Below, piece after piece: positions 55,131-63,512 of a stretch of DNA of 64,000 nucleotides. Every line of letters starts with the position of its first letter. The first letter of the stretch is position 1. The notes under the pieces were generated by a model, which saw nothing but the letters and a program-made list of their open reading frames with translations, made no database searches and was not told the origin of the DNA. The position numbers were made by a program, and so were the translations under genes. This DNA comes from Pedobacter puniceum (GTDB lineage: Bacteria > Bacteroidota > Bacteroidia > Sphingobacteriales > Sphingobacteriaceae): positions 62,001 through 126,000 of the forward strand of contig NZ_WKJI01000003.1 in the NCBI RefSeq assembly GCF_009674685.1, in the 5' to 3' direction.

Positions 55131-55254
55131 AATTAATAATATAAATTCTAATATAACAATAAACAAGCCTTAATGGTTAATCAAAATAATTGAAAAGAAG
55201 CTTGCCAGAAGGCAAATAGAATCGTTAATTTAGCCAAAACAAAAAATTAGAAAG

Positions 55255-56658
55255 ATGCAATACGACGTTATCGTAATAGGTTCTGGTCCGGGCGGTTATG
55301 TAGCCGCTATCCGTTGTGCCCAATTGGGAATGAAGACCGCTATTGTAGAGAAATATTCAACCTTTGGAGGTACTTGCTTAAACGTAGGTTGTATCCCATC
55401 AAAGGCTTTACTAGACTCATCAGAACATTACCATAATGCAACCCATACCTTTGCAGAACATGGTATTGATGTTAAAGATGTAAAAGTAAATATCAAGCAA
55501 ATGATTAAAAGGAAAAATGAGGTAGTAGCACAAACTACTGCTGGTATTACTTTCCTGATGAAGAAAAATAAGATAGATACTTATGAAGGTCTAGGCTCAT
55601 TTAAAGATAAAAACACCATTAAAATTGCTTTAGCAAAAGGTGGAGAACAAGAAATTACAGGTAAGAATGTTATTATAGCAACAGGGTCTAAACCAACAGA
55701 ACTACCTTTCTTAAAAACTGATGGTAAGCGTATTATTACATCTACCGAAGCTTTAAACTTAACAGAAGTTCCGAAACATTTAATCTTAATAGGAGGTGGT
55801 GTTATTGGTTTAGAGTTAGGTTCGGTTTACGCCCGTTTAGGTGCTGAAGTTACTGTGGTAGAGTTTGCTTCATCTATTATTCCAACTATGGATAGTACCA
55901 TGGGTAAAGAGCTACAAAAATCTTTAGCCAAATTAGGGGTTAAGTTTTTACTTAGTCATAAAGTTACAGGTGCCGAGGTAAAAGGTAAAAAAGTAACCGT
56001 TACCGCTGATTCTCCAAAAGGTGAAAAAGTAGTTCTAGAGGGTGATTATTGCTTGGTTGCAGTTGGAAGAACTGCCTATACCGAAGGATTAGGTTTAGAT
56101 AAAATTGGAATTACTGTAGAAGAAAGAGGCAAGAAAATCCCGGTAAACGAACATCTTGAAACTTCTGTTAAAGGTATCTATGCTATTGGCGACGTTATTA
56201 AAGGTGCAATGTTGGCTCATAAAGCAGAAGAAGAAGGTACTTTTGTTGCCGAAGTTATTGCCGGACAAAAACCACACATCAATTATAATTTAATACCGGG
56301 TGTAGTTTACACTTGGCCAGAGGTTGCTTCTGTTGGCTATACAGAAGAGCAGTTGAAAGAACAAGGTAAAAAATATAAAGTAGGTTCTTTCCCTTTCAAA
56401 GCAAGTGGAAGAGCAAGAGCTAGTATGGATACCGATGGTTTAGTAAAGGTATTAGCAGACGCTACTACTGATGAGATTTTAGGTGTACATATGATTGGGC
56501 CACGTACAGCCGATATGATTGCTGAAGCTGTAGTAGCGATGGAGTTTAGAGCAAGTGCAGAAGATATTGGTAGAATAAGCCATGCTCATCCAACTTTTAC
56601 AGAATCTTTCAAAGAAGCTGCTTTAGCTGCTACTGATAATAGAGCGATACATATTTAG
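55255..56658 (+). CDS. lpdA: dihydrolipoyl dehydrogenase
   Basis: The 467-residue flavoprotein is the E3 that reoxidises lipoyl arms of pyruvate and oxoglutarate dehydrogenases with NAD+. It has VIVIGSGPGGYVAAIR (FAD), the redox disulfide C41/C46 (GGTCLNVGCIPSK), ILIGGGVIGLELGSV (NAD), YAIGDVIKGAMLAHKA and the C-terminal HAHPTFTESF (catalytic His/Glu). It may serve the sucAB complex at 18-22.5 kb. A terminator follows 24 nt after the stop. Confidence 0.97.
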   Translation: MQYDVIVIGSGPGGYVAAIRCAQLGMKTAIVEKYSTFGGTCLNVGCIPSKALLDSSEHYHNATHTFAEHGIDVKDVKVNIKQMIKRKNEVVAQTTAGITFLMKKNKIDTYEGLGSFKDKNTIKIALAKGGEQEITGKNVIIATGSKPTELPFLKTDGKRIITSTEALNLTEVPKHLILIGGGVIGLELGSVYARLGAEVTVVEFASSIIPTMDSTMGKELQKSLAKLGVKFLLSHKVTGAEVKGKKVTVTADSPKGEKVVLEGDYCLVAVGRTAYTEGLGLDKIGITVEERGKKIPVNEHLETSVKGIYAIGDVIKGAMLAHKAEEEGTFVAEVIAGQKPHINYNLIPGVVYTWPEVASVGYTEEQLKEQGKKYKVGSFPFKASGRARASMDTDGLVKVLADATTDEILGVHMIGPRTADMIAEAVVAMEFRASAEDIGRISHAHPTFTESFKEAALAATDNRAIHI

Positions 56659-56682
56659 AATGTAAATAACATAAAAGTCTAG

Positions 56683-56711
56683 GCCGCAACTTTAAATGTT
56701 GCGGCTTTTTT
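56683..56711 (+). terminator. terminator of lpdA
   Basis: GC-rich stem GCCGCAAC (56683-56690) with 56698-56705, loop TTTAAAT, then TTTTTT. Confidence 0.93.
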
Positions 56712-56807
56712 GTTTTGGAGAATAATAGTATCCTACAAGTATATCAATAGTTCACAATCGTTTTTAAGAGCTAAATTTTAAATGCATCTTTGCTATATAT
56801 TTAATTT

Positions 56808-57248
56808 ATGATTTGGTATTACGCATCTGGTATAATTATACTTACCATCATAATGATGGAGTTAGTTTCGTGGACTTTGCATAAATACTTATTTCATGGC
56901 CCGCTTTGGTTTATTCATAAAACACACCACCAACAAAGACATGGTTTTTTTGAGTTAAATGATATTTTTAGTTTAGGTTTTGGGATATTAGCCTGCTGGC
57001 TGATGTTTGATAACCAAACAACATTAAACCATAAATTTTGGGTGGGTGTAGGTATATCAATATATGGTATCATCTATTTTATTTTTCACGATTGGTTTAT
57101 TCATAATCGCTTTAAAGCATTTAAAACCGAAAATAAATATTTAAAAGGCATCAGAAGAGCGCATAAAATACATCATAAATCAACAGAAAAGATGCCTTCA
57201 GAAGAGTTTGGTTTACTTTGGGCATCCAGAAAATATTTTAAAAGCTAG
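56808..57248 (+). CDS. crtZ: beta-carotene hydroxylase, sterol-desaturase superfamily
   Basis: CrtZ adds 3-hydroxyl groups to beta-ionone rings, giving zeaxanthin. The 146-residue di-iron membrane protein has the His boxes HKYLFHG, HKTHHQ, HDWFIHN and HKIHH, and three to four helices. The length is that of bacterial CrtZ. It lies 24 nt before murB, though it belongs functionally to the crt genes at 59-63 kb. Electron supply could come from the mini cytochrome b5 at 62.8 kb (inference). Confidence 0.93.
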   Translation: MIWYYASGIIILTIIMMELVSWTLHKYLFHGPLWFIHKTHHQQRHGFFELNDIFSLGFGILACWLMFDNQTTLNHKFWVGVGISIYGIIYFIFHDWFIHNRFKAFKTENKYLKGIRRAHKIHHKSTEKMPSEEFGLLWASRKYFKS

Positions 57249-57272
57249 TCATCATTTCAATATAACGTCATC

Positions 57273-58289
57273 ATGTTACAAATCCATCAAAATGTTTCTT
57301 TAAAGAATTTCAATACCTTTCAAATTGAGGTTTTTGCTAAATATTTTGTTGAAATATGTCGAGAAGATGAGCTTGTAGAACTATTTCTAGACCCACAATG
57401 GCACCAAACCCCACGTTTGGTTTTGGGTGGTGGTAGCAATATGTTACTTACACAAGATTTTGATGGTTTAGTTATTAAAATGAATATTAGGGGAATAGAG
57501 CATCGCATCAATCATCAAGAAGTTGTGGTAGAGGCTGGTGCTGGTGAGGTTTGGAATGATTTTGTAAATTATTGTGTTGATTGGGGTTTTGCAGGAGTAG
57601 AAAATTTAAGCCTTATACCGGGTTCTGTAGGTGCTTCGCCAATACAAAATATTGGTGCTTACGGAGTAGAGCTAAAAGATGTATTTGAAAGCTGTAAAGC
57701 CTTTGAAATTGCTACTGGTACTTTTAAGTACTTTACAAATGATGCTTGCAAATTTGCATATCGCGAAAGCATATTTAAAAGGGCCTTAAAAGGTCAATAT
57801 ATTATTTGTAGTGTAAAGTTTAAATTGTCTTTAATTCCTCAAATAAATATCAGTTATGGGGCTATCCAAGCCGAATTAACAAATAGAAATATTACACAAC
57901 CTACTTTAAGTGATGTATCTAAGGTGGTGTCAGAAATTAGGGTATCTAAATTGCCAGACCCATTTACCATTGGTAATGCAGGGTCTTTCTTTAAAAATCC
58001 TATTATAACAAAAGAACAATTTGACCTATTACATGAACAGTTTCCGGAGATAGTGTACTTTTTATTGCCCAATAATGAAGTTAAATTAGCTGCTGGTTGG
58101 TTAATAGAGCAATGTGGCTGGAAAGGAAAGGTTGTTGGCCATACAGGTACTTGGCATCAGCAGGCCTTGGTTATTGTTAATCATGGTGGTGCAACCGGAA
58201 AAGAAATTTATGATTTTTCTACATCTATTATAAATTCTGTTCAACAGAAGTTTGGCGTTGTCTTAGAACGCGAAGTAAACGTCTTTTAG
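57273..58289 (+). CDS. murB: UDP-N-acetylenolpyruvoylglucosamine reductase
   Basis: MurB reduces the enolpyruvyl group to make UDP-MurNAc for peptidoglycan. The 338-residue flavoprotein begins QIHQNVSLKNFNTFQIEV, with the FAD loop RLVLGGGSNMLLTQDFDG, LSLIPGSVGASPIQNIGAYG, FAYRESIFK and GNAGSFFKNPII (substrate site with Ser), and ends AAGWLIEQCGWKG. Type I MurB length is normal. It sits between crtZ and the ECF sigma gene, with no functional link known. Confidence 0.96.
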   Translation: MLQIHQNVSLKNFNTFQIEVFAKYFVEICREDELVELFLDPQWHQTPRLVLGGGSNMLLTQDFDGLVIKMNIRGIEHRINHQEVVVEAGAGEVWNDFVNYCVDWGFAGVENLSLIPGSVGASPIQNIGAYGVELKDVFESCKAFEIATGTFKYFTNDACKFAYRESIFKRALKGQYIICSVKFKLSLIPQINISYGAIQAELTNRNITQPTLSDVSKVVSEIRVSKLPDPFTIGNAGSFFKNPIITKEQFDLLHEQFPEIVYFLLPNNEVKLAAGWLIEQCGWKGKVVGHTGTWHQQALVIVNHGGATGKEIYDFSTSIINSVQQKFGVVLEREVNVF

Positions 58290-58394
58290 CTAAGGTATGT
58301 AATTTTTTTACTACCCATTATTAGATTAAAATCCTGAAAACCTTATTTATACGCCTTTGGTCTAACTTTTGTTAGCGAAAAAGTGTTGCAACAT

Positions 58395-58494
58395 ATTGTT
58401 TAATTTTTTTGACAAAAAACTTAAACAAAATTTGCAGATTACAAATTATAATCATTAAGTTTGTTTAGGTATTAATCATAAAAGTTAAACAAAA
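58395..58494 (+). promoter_or_regulatory. ECF sigma promoter with two copies of the shared inverted motif
   Basis: Site 1: ATTGTTTA at 58395-58402 and TAAACAAA at 58422-58429 (19 bases between). A -33-like TTTG (58431-58434) and -7 TAAGTTTG (58456-58463) are 21 nt apart. Site 2: TTTGTTTA at 58460-58467 and TAAACAAA at 58486-58493 (18 between), with ATAAAAGTTAAACAAAA at 58478-58494 reaching the ATG. Site 2 covers the likely start of transcription and matches the pterin-operon site at 13.6 kb. Confidence 0.6.
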
Positions 58495-59024
58495 TGACTA
58501 AGATAGAATTTAACACCCTAGTAATGCGCCAAGCATCATCACTTAAAATGTATGCCTTACATTTTACACATGATGCTGATGATGCCAATGATTTGGTACA
58601 GGATACTATGTTAAAGGCAATTACCTACTATAATAAATTTAAAGAAGGAACAAACTTAAAAGGATGGTTATACACCATTATGAAGAATACCTTCATTAAT
58701 AATTACCGTAGGTTTGTGAAGATTAATACTTTCGTAACTAAAACAGACGAGATTTCATCTTCTCAATTATCTTACTCTGCAACAGTAAACGGAGGAGAGC
58801 CAAAGTTTGTGATGGATGATATCAAAAAAGCACTATCAAGGTTACAAGAAGAATATTATGTGCCTTTTACCATGTACTTTGAAGGTTATAAATACCACGA
58901 AATAGCAGACCATTTAGCTATACCTATTGGTACAGTTAAAACTAGAATACACGTAGCAAGAAAATTGCTTAAGAAAAGTTTGAAAGCTTATGACCGTAAA
59001 ACTTCTGAGGCTGTTGCAGCCTAA
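58494..59024 (+). CDS. ECF-type sigma factor beside the carotenoid genes
   Basis: A 176-residue RNA polymerase sigma factor with region 2 (residues 15-70: YALHFTHDADDANDLVQDTM, LKGWLYTIMKNTFINNYRR) and region 4 (about 115-165: YHEIADHLAIPIGTVKTRIHVARKLL). No anti-sigma gene follows: crtI converges on it. It sits next to crtI and crtB and is likely a light- or stress-driven activator of carotenoid genes. Control at its own promoter is suggested by two operator-like sites. Confidence 0.92.
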   Translation: MTKIEFNTLVMRQASSLKMYALHFTHDADDANDLVQDTMLKAITYYNKFKEGTNLKGWLYTIMKNTFINNYRRFVKINTFVTKTDEISSSQLSYSATVNGGEPKFVMDDIKKALSRLQEEYYVPFTMYFEGYKYHEIADHLAIPIGTVKTRIHVARKLLKKSLKAYDRKTSEAVAA

Positions 59025-59039
59025 GAAGTTTTACTTCTT
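59023..59039. terminator. weak hairpin between convergent sigma gene and crtI
   Basis: AAGAAGT-TTT-ACTTCTT, a 7-bp stem overlapping the sigma stop codon. No clear T-run, so the terminator role is weak. Confidence 0.3.
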
Positions 59040-59049
59040 GATTATCTAT

Positions 59050-60534
59050 CTAATTTCCTTTAAAATATTTATCTGCCTCTGCTGCTGCAACTTGTCCAGA
59101 AATTAATGAAGGTGGTACACCTGGTCCTGGTACGGTAAGTTGGCCTGTAAATAGTAAGTTATTAACTTTTTTAGCTCTCATAGCAGGTTTGAAAAACGCT
59201 GTTTGAGCTAAGGTGTTAGCTAAACCATAGGCATTGCCTTTATAAGAATGATAATCTTTCTTAAAATCCTCCATGGCATAGCTTCTCTTGATGATTTCAT
59301 GTCCCCTAACTTTTTGTTTAGTGATATTCTCAAACCTATCCATGATGATGTTGTAGTATTTTTCTCTTAATTCATCAGAATCTTCTAAACCTGGGGCTAG
59401 CGGTATCAAGAAAAATAAGTTTTCTTTTCCTTCTGGAGCTACTGTATCATCAGTTTGAGATGGACAGCAAGCATAAAATAGAGGTTTTGTGGGCCATTGT
59501 GGTGTAGTATAAATTTCTTTAGCGTGTTGGTCTAAATCTTCATCAAAAAATAAATTATGATGTTTAATACCTTCTATTTTTTTATCTAAACCAATGTAAA
59601 ACAATAAAGATGAAGGAGACATAGTTCTTTTATCCCAATACTCGGCAGTATAATTTCTGTTCTTTGGTTCTAAAAGTTGTTGGTCGGTATGTTCATAATC
59701 TGCGCCAGAAATAACAAAATCTGCTTCAATATTTCCTTTATTGGTAATTAAAGTTTTAGCCTTATTTTTATCCACCAAAATTTTTTCAACTTCTGTATTT
59801 AGCAAAATTTCTACACCTTGCTCTTCAGCAAGCTTAGTCATAGCTTTTACAATTTGGTGCATACCACCCATTGGGTACCAAGTTCCCATGGCTAAATCGG
59901 CATAATTCATTAAGCTGTACATGGCCGGTATTTTTTGTGCTGTAGCGCCTAAAAACAAAACGGGAAACTCTAATAATTGTATCAGTTTTGGATTTTTGAA
60001 GTACTTTCTTACATGAGAGCTCATAGGTTTAAGCATATGAATCCGTAAGCTTTCTAGCATCATTCTTAAATCTATAAACTCGGTAATAGAGTGTGAAGGT
60101 CTAAAAACATAATCGCTCATAGCGGTTTTATACTTATAAGCCGCTTGCTCCATAAATTTTCTTAAACCAATGCTACTCCCTGGCTCATACTGTTCAAATA
60201 AAGCTTCTAGTTCTTGCATATTGGCCGGAATGTTCATGATTTCGTCCTCGCCAAAATAAATTCTATACCCGGGGTCTAATTGTATAAGCTGATAATAATC
60301 TTTAACACTTTTGCCAAACAGGTTGAAATAATTCTCAAAAATATCTGGCATCCAATACCAACTTGGTCCCATATCAAAAGTAAAACCTTCGGTTTGCCAA
60401 ATCCTCGCTCGACCACCAGTTTGGTCGTTTTTTTCTAATAAAGTTACCTGATAGCCTTTTTTAGCCAATACCGTGGCTGCAGCCAAGCCAGAAAAACCTG
60501 CGCCTATAACTGCAATTTTAGATTGATTACCCAT
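59050..60534 (-). CDS. crtI: phytoene desaturase
   Basis: CrtI desaturates phytoene to lycopene using FAD. The 494-residue protein has IAVIGAGFSGLAAATVLAKK with E-K (FAD motif) at the start, RARIWQTEGFTFDMGPSWYW, and the C-terminal carotenoid-oxidoreductase box LLFTGQLTVPGPGVPPSLIS. I chose the ATG at 60534 (MGNQSKIAV); an ATG six codons upstream is possible. It is divergent from crtB over a 139-nt gap and convergent with the sigma gene. Confidence 0.95.
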   Translation of the reverse strand: MGNQSKIAVIGAGFSGLAAATVLAKKGYQVTLLEKNDQTGGRARIWQTEGFTFDMGPSWYWMPDIFENYFNLFGKSVKDYYQLIQLDPGYRIYFGEDEIMNIPANMQELEALFEQYEPGSSIGLRKFMEQAAYKYKTAMSDYVFRPSHSITEFIDLRMMLESLRIHMLKPMSSHVRKYFKNPKLIQLLEFPVLFLGATAQKIPAMYSLMNYADLAMGTWYPMGGMHQIVKAMTKLAEEQGVEILLNTEVEKILVDKNKAKTLITNKGNIEADFVISGADYEHTDQQLLEPKNRNYTAEYWDKRTMSPSSLLFYIGLDKKIEGIKHHNLFFDEDLDQHAKEIYTTPQWPTKPLFYACCPSQTDDTVAPEGKENLFFLIPLAPGLEDSDELREKYYNIIMDRFENITKQKVRGHEIIKRSYAMEDFKKDYHSYKGNAYGLANTLAQTAFFKPAMRAKKVNNLLFTGQLTVPGPGVPPSLISGQVAAAEADKYFKGN

Positions 60535-60673
60535 GTTAAATGTTAAATTCAAAATAAGCTAATTTGTTTTACAATTTCTTGATTTCTGCTGTTTATTAGC
60601 TAAACGATAAATCATTTCAAACAAAATCTAACTGATTTTGTAATCTGAATATATTTTACAATTTTAGCTATTG

Positions 60674-61507
60674 ATGGATTTATATACCCAAACCTGCCTA
60701 GATTGCAGTAAAATTATTACCAATAACTACAGTACTTCTTTTAGTTTGGGCATTAAGGCTTTTGATAAAAAGTTTAGAGAACCCATTTATGCCATCTATG
60801 GTTTTGTGCGTTTTGCTGATGAAATTGTTGATACTTTTCATGATCAAGACAAAGAAAGCTTAATTGCTCAGTTTAGAAAAGATACTGTTGAAGCTATAAA
60901 GCGTAAAATAAGTTTAAATCCTGTACTACATGCTTTCCAATTAGTAGTAAATCAATACCATATTGAGTTTCATTTGATTGATGCTTTTCTAAAATCAATG
61001 GAAATGGATTTAGATAAAACCCGTTATACCGATGACAGCTACAAGGAGTACATTTACGGCTCGGCAGAAGTAGTGGGTTTAATGTGTTTAAGAGTTTTTT
61101 GTGAAGGCAATCATCAACTTTATGATACTTTATTACCCAAAGCAAGAAGTTTGGGTTCTGCTTTTCAGAAAATTAACTTTTTAAGAGATATTAAATCTGA
61201 TTTTGAAGAAAGAGGAAGAACATATTTCCCTGGTGTTGATTTTACAAAATTTACCGAGGCGGATAAACAAGAAATCGAAAAAGACATTAAAGTAGATTTT
61301 GATGATGCTCTAGAAGGTATAAAACTACTTCCACAAGGTTCTAAGCTTGGTGTTTATATAGCTTATATTTATTATCTAAAATTATTCGAGAAAATAAGAG
61401 CTACATCGGCTCAAACCATAGCGAATAAAAGAATACGTATTCCAGATACACAAAAGATATTCTTAATGGCACAAGCATTGATTAAGGACAAGCTAAACTT
61501 TGTTTAA
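60674..61507 (+). CDS. crtB: phytoene synthase
   Basis: CrtB joins two geranylgeranyl diphosphates to phytoene. The 277-residue protein shows the two Asp-rich motifs: RFADEIVDTFHDQ (first) and INFLRDIKSDFEERGRTYFP (second), plus GSAEVVGLMCLRVF. Start: the ATG at 60674; a TTG three bases earlier is less likely. It leads the plus-strand crt operon with an unknown gene, the lycopene cyclase and cytochrome b5. No crtE is visible here, so the precursor enzyme lies elsewhere. Confidence 0.95.
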   Translation: MDLYTQTCLDCSKIITNNYSTSFSLGIKAFDKKFREPIYAIYGFVRFADEIVDTFHDQDKESLIAQFRKDTVEAIKRKISLNPVLHAFQLVVNQYHIEFHLIDAFLKSMEMDLDKTRYTDDSYKEYIYGSAEVVGLMCLRVFCEGNHQLYDTLLPKARSLGSAFQKINFLRDIKSDFEERGRTYFPGVDFTKFTEADKQEIEKDIKVDFDDALEGIKLLPQGSKLGVYIAYIYYLKLFEKIRATSAQTIANKRIRIPDTQKIFLMAQALIKDKLNFV

Positions 61508-61542
61508 GGTTTTTACGTTCGTTATATAAGAATATAAAAATT

Positions 61543-62070
61543 ATGAAAAATATTATCTTTTGCTTTCTATTTCTGGCTTGTTTTACGGTTCAAAGTTTGG
61601 CTTATGATATCCAAAAAATAAGAAAAGATTATATAGAAGCTATTAAAGATGCCAATGCTGCCGATAAACTTTATAAAGAATTAAAAGCCATTAAAAACCC
61701 AAGTCCGTTAATATTGGCTTATTTAGGTTCTGCTGATGCGGTAAGAGCAAAACATTCTTGGAACCCGGTTAATAAAATGGCTTTTTTAAAGCAAGGTTGT
61801 AAAACCATTGATAAAGCTGTTGAATTAAGTCCTAACCAGCTTGAAATACGTTTTCTTAGATTTAGTTTAGAGCATTTTCTACCTCCATTTTTAGGTTACA
61901 GCAAACATCTTGAAATAGATAAAAAGAAGATATTAGAATTGGTACAAAAATCAAACGTACAAGCTTTGCATGTAGATGAAAATATCCTGAAAAATATGGT
62001 CAATTTTATGATTGATAGTAAAAGATGTACCGATAATGAAGTAAGTGTTTTAAGAAAAGTAATAGCATAA
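61543..62070 (+). CDS. unknown exported protein in the carotenoid operon
   Basis: A 175-residue protein with a signal peptide (FLFLACFTVQSLA, cut near residue 20). The mature part is almost all helix and resembles tetratricopeptide-type text (AADKLYKELKAIKNPSPLILAYLGSADA, AVELSPNQLEIRFLRFS). It lies 35 nt after crtB and its stop codon abuts the lycopene cyclase ATG, so it is tightly co-transcribed. I know no function. A periplasmic location for a carotenoid-linked protein is odd. Confidence 0.8.
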   Translation: MKNIIFCFLFLACFTVQSLAYDIQKIRKDYIEAIKDANAADKLYKELKAIKNPSPLILAYLGSADAVRAKHSWNPVNKMAFLKQGCKTIDKAVELSPNQLEIRFLRFSLEHFLPPFLGYSKHLEIDKKKILELVQKSNVQALHVDENILKNMVNFMIDSKRCTDNEVSVLRKVIA

Positions 62071-62757
62071 ATGGATAATAAACTGAGTTATCTGCTCATT
62101 AATATTTTAACAGTTTTCTTTCCTATTCTCTTATCATTCGATAAAAAAGTACATTATTATAAAAAGTGGAAATTTATCATGCCTGGCTTATTTATTACAG
62201 GGCTTCTTTATCTTCTTTGGGATTATATTTTTACCATTAACCAAGTTTGGTCTTTTAATGATGATTATATTCTAGGCATCAGGTTTTTCGATTTACCACT
62301 AGAGGAAATCATGTTTTTTATCACCATTCCTTTTGCTTGTATTTTTATATACGAGTGTTTAATAGCTTATTTTAAGATTGAAATCTCGGCTAAAATCGTA
62401 AATACTATCAGTTGGTTATTCATCATCTTATGCGTAATTATGCTGGGGCTGTTTTATGATAGAATTTACAGTTTAGTAAATTTTAGCACTCTTATGGTGG
62501 TTTTACTCTACACCATTTTTGCTAAAACGCATTTAAATATGGGTAAGTTTTACATCGCCTACTTGGTTTCTTTATTACCTTTCTATATTGTAAATGGGAT
62601 ATTAACATCTATACCTATTGTGATGTATAATAATTCAGAAAATATGGGTTTTAGAGTTGGAACTATCCCTTTCGAGGATCATTTTTATTCGATGTCTTTA
62701 TTTTTGATGAATTTGCTTTTCTTTGAGTTCTTTAGAAATAAGAGAAAAGCTGCATGA
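62071..62757 (+). CDS. CrtYcd-type lycopene beta-cyclase
   Basis: A 228-residue membrane protein with two lycopene-cyclase domains fused: LRFFDLPLEEIMFFITIPF-type first motif (FFDLPLEEIMFF) and the second, RVGTIPFEDHFYS. About seven hydrophobic helices. Cyclises lycopene to beta-carotene, as in heterodimeric CrtYc/CrtYd but in one chain. It starts one base after the preceding stop and shares an ATGA overlap with the cytochrome b5 gene. Confidence 0.9.
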   Translation: MDNKLSYLLINILTVFFPILLSFDKKVHYYKKWKFIMPGLFITGLLYLLWDYIFTINQVWSFNDDYILGIRFFDLPLEEIMFFITIPFACIFIYECLIAYFKIEISAKIVNTISWLFIILCVIMLGLFYDRIYSLVNFSTLMVVLLYTIFAKTHLNMGKFYIAYLVSLLPFYIVNGILTSIPIVMYNNSENMGFRVGTIPFEDHFYSMSLFLMNLLFFEFFRNKRKAA

Positions 62758-62996
62758 TAGAAGAAGAATTGCCTGTTTATACCAAATCTCAGTTAGCTTT
62801 AAGAAACGGACAAGATAAGCCAGAAATATGGGTTGCTTATTTGGGTTTAATTTATGATGTAAGCCAAAGCAGATTATGGCTAAAAGGAAAACATTATGAG
62901 CATTGGGCGGGGCAAGATTTAACAGCCGAGTTAAAAGATGCGCCACATACAGAACAGGTTTTTGAGCGCTTTAAAGTTATCGGCAAACTGGCCTAA
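62754..62996 (+). CDS. mini cytochrome b5-like heme protein in the crt operon
   Basis: An 80-residue protein of the cytochrome b5 heme/steroid-binding fold: YTKSQLALRNGQDKPEIWVAY, IYDVSQSRLWLKGKHYEHWAGQDLT (with H50 in place of the HPGG His) and APHTEQVFERF with H65 as second candidate axial ligand. No membrane anchor or reductase domain is present. It overlaps the lycopene cyclase by four bases. It might pass electrons to CrtZ or similar hydroxylases. Its last four bases overlap aroK. Confidence 0.88.
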   Translation: MIEEELPVYTKSQLALRNGQDKPEIWVAYLGLIYDVSQSRLWLKGKHYEHWAGQDLTAELKDAPHTEQVFERFKVIGKLA

Positions 62997-63511
62997 ACCA
63001 GTTTGATGTCTTTATTTTCTAACTCTTCTAATAAAATTTCTGGCGTTAGGTTTACACCATGTAAAGAAATTTGGGCTTTTTCATAAAATGGTCTGCGTTC
63101 TTTTAGTTTGTTTTCTATAAATAAAACCAGTTCATCAAAGCTTTTGCCTTTTATTAGCGGTCGCTCGGTTTTAGCGTTTATCAATCTATCTGCTAAAACT
63201 TTAACAGGTGGGTCAATAAAAATAGTTAAGCCATTGGCATTCATCCAATCCATATTATCAAAAAAACAAGGTGCCCCACCACCGGTAGAGATAATAGCAT
63301 CATCAGCTATGGCGCTATTTTGTAATAAATCACGCTCAATTTCTCTGAAACCATTTTCGCCTAGCTCAGCAAAAATTTCAGGAACAGTTTTATGCTGGGT
63401 ACTTTCTATTAAGGTATCTAAATCTATAAAAGGACGGTTTATTTTGGCAGAAAGGTTTTTACCCATTCTTGTTTTTCCGCAACCCATAAAACCTATTAAG
63501 AATATCTTCAT
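62993..63511 (-). CDS. aroK: shikimate kinase
   Basis: AroK phosphorylates shikimate in the pathway to aromatic amino acids and chorismate. The 172-residue protein has the Walker A loop GFMGCGKTRMGKN, PFIDLDTLIE (substrate Asp) and STGGGAP (Walker B-like and shikimate site), plus AKTERPLIKGK in the lid. It is normal in length. It lies one base after the BT_3928-type gene on the minus strand, so the two are co-transcribed. Confidence 0.96.
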   Translation of the reverse strand: MKIFLIGFMGCGKTRMGKNLSAKINRPFIDLDTLIESTQHKTVPEIFAELGENGFREIERDLLQNSAIADDAIISTGGGAPCFFDNMDWMNANGLTIFIDPPVKVLADRLINAKTERPLIKGKSFDELVLFIENKLKERRPFYEKAQISLHGVNLTPEILLEELENKDIKLV

Positions 63512-63512
63512 T

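Noticed and set aside
60541-60673. A full copy of the shared light motif between crtI and crtB
   Set aside because: Half-sites such as CAAACAAAA, GTTTA and TAAAC occur, but the spacing does not match the 18-base layout, so it is not counted as a copy.
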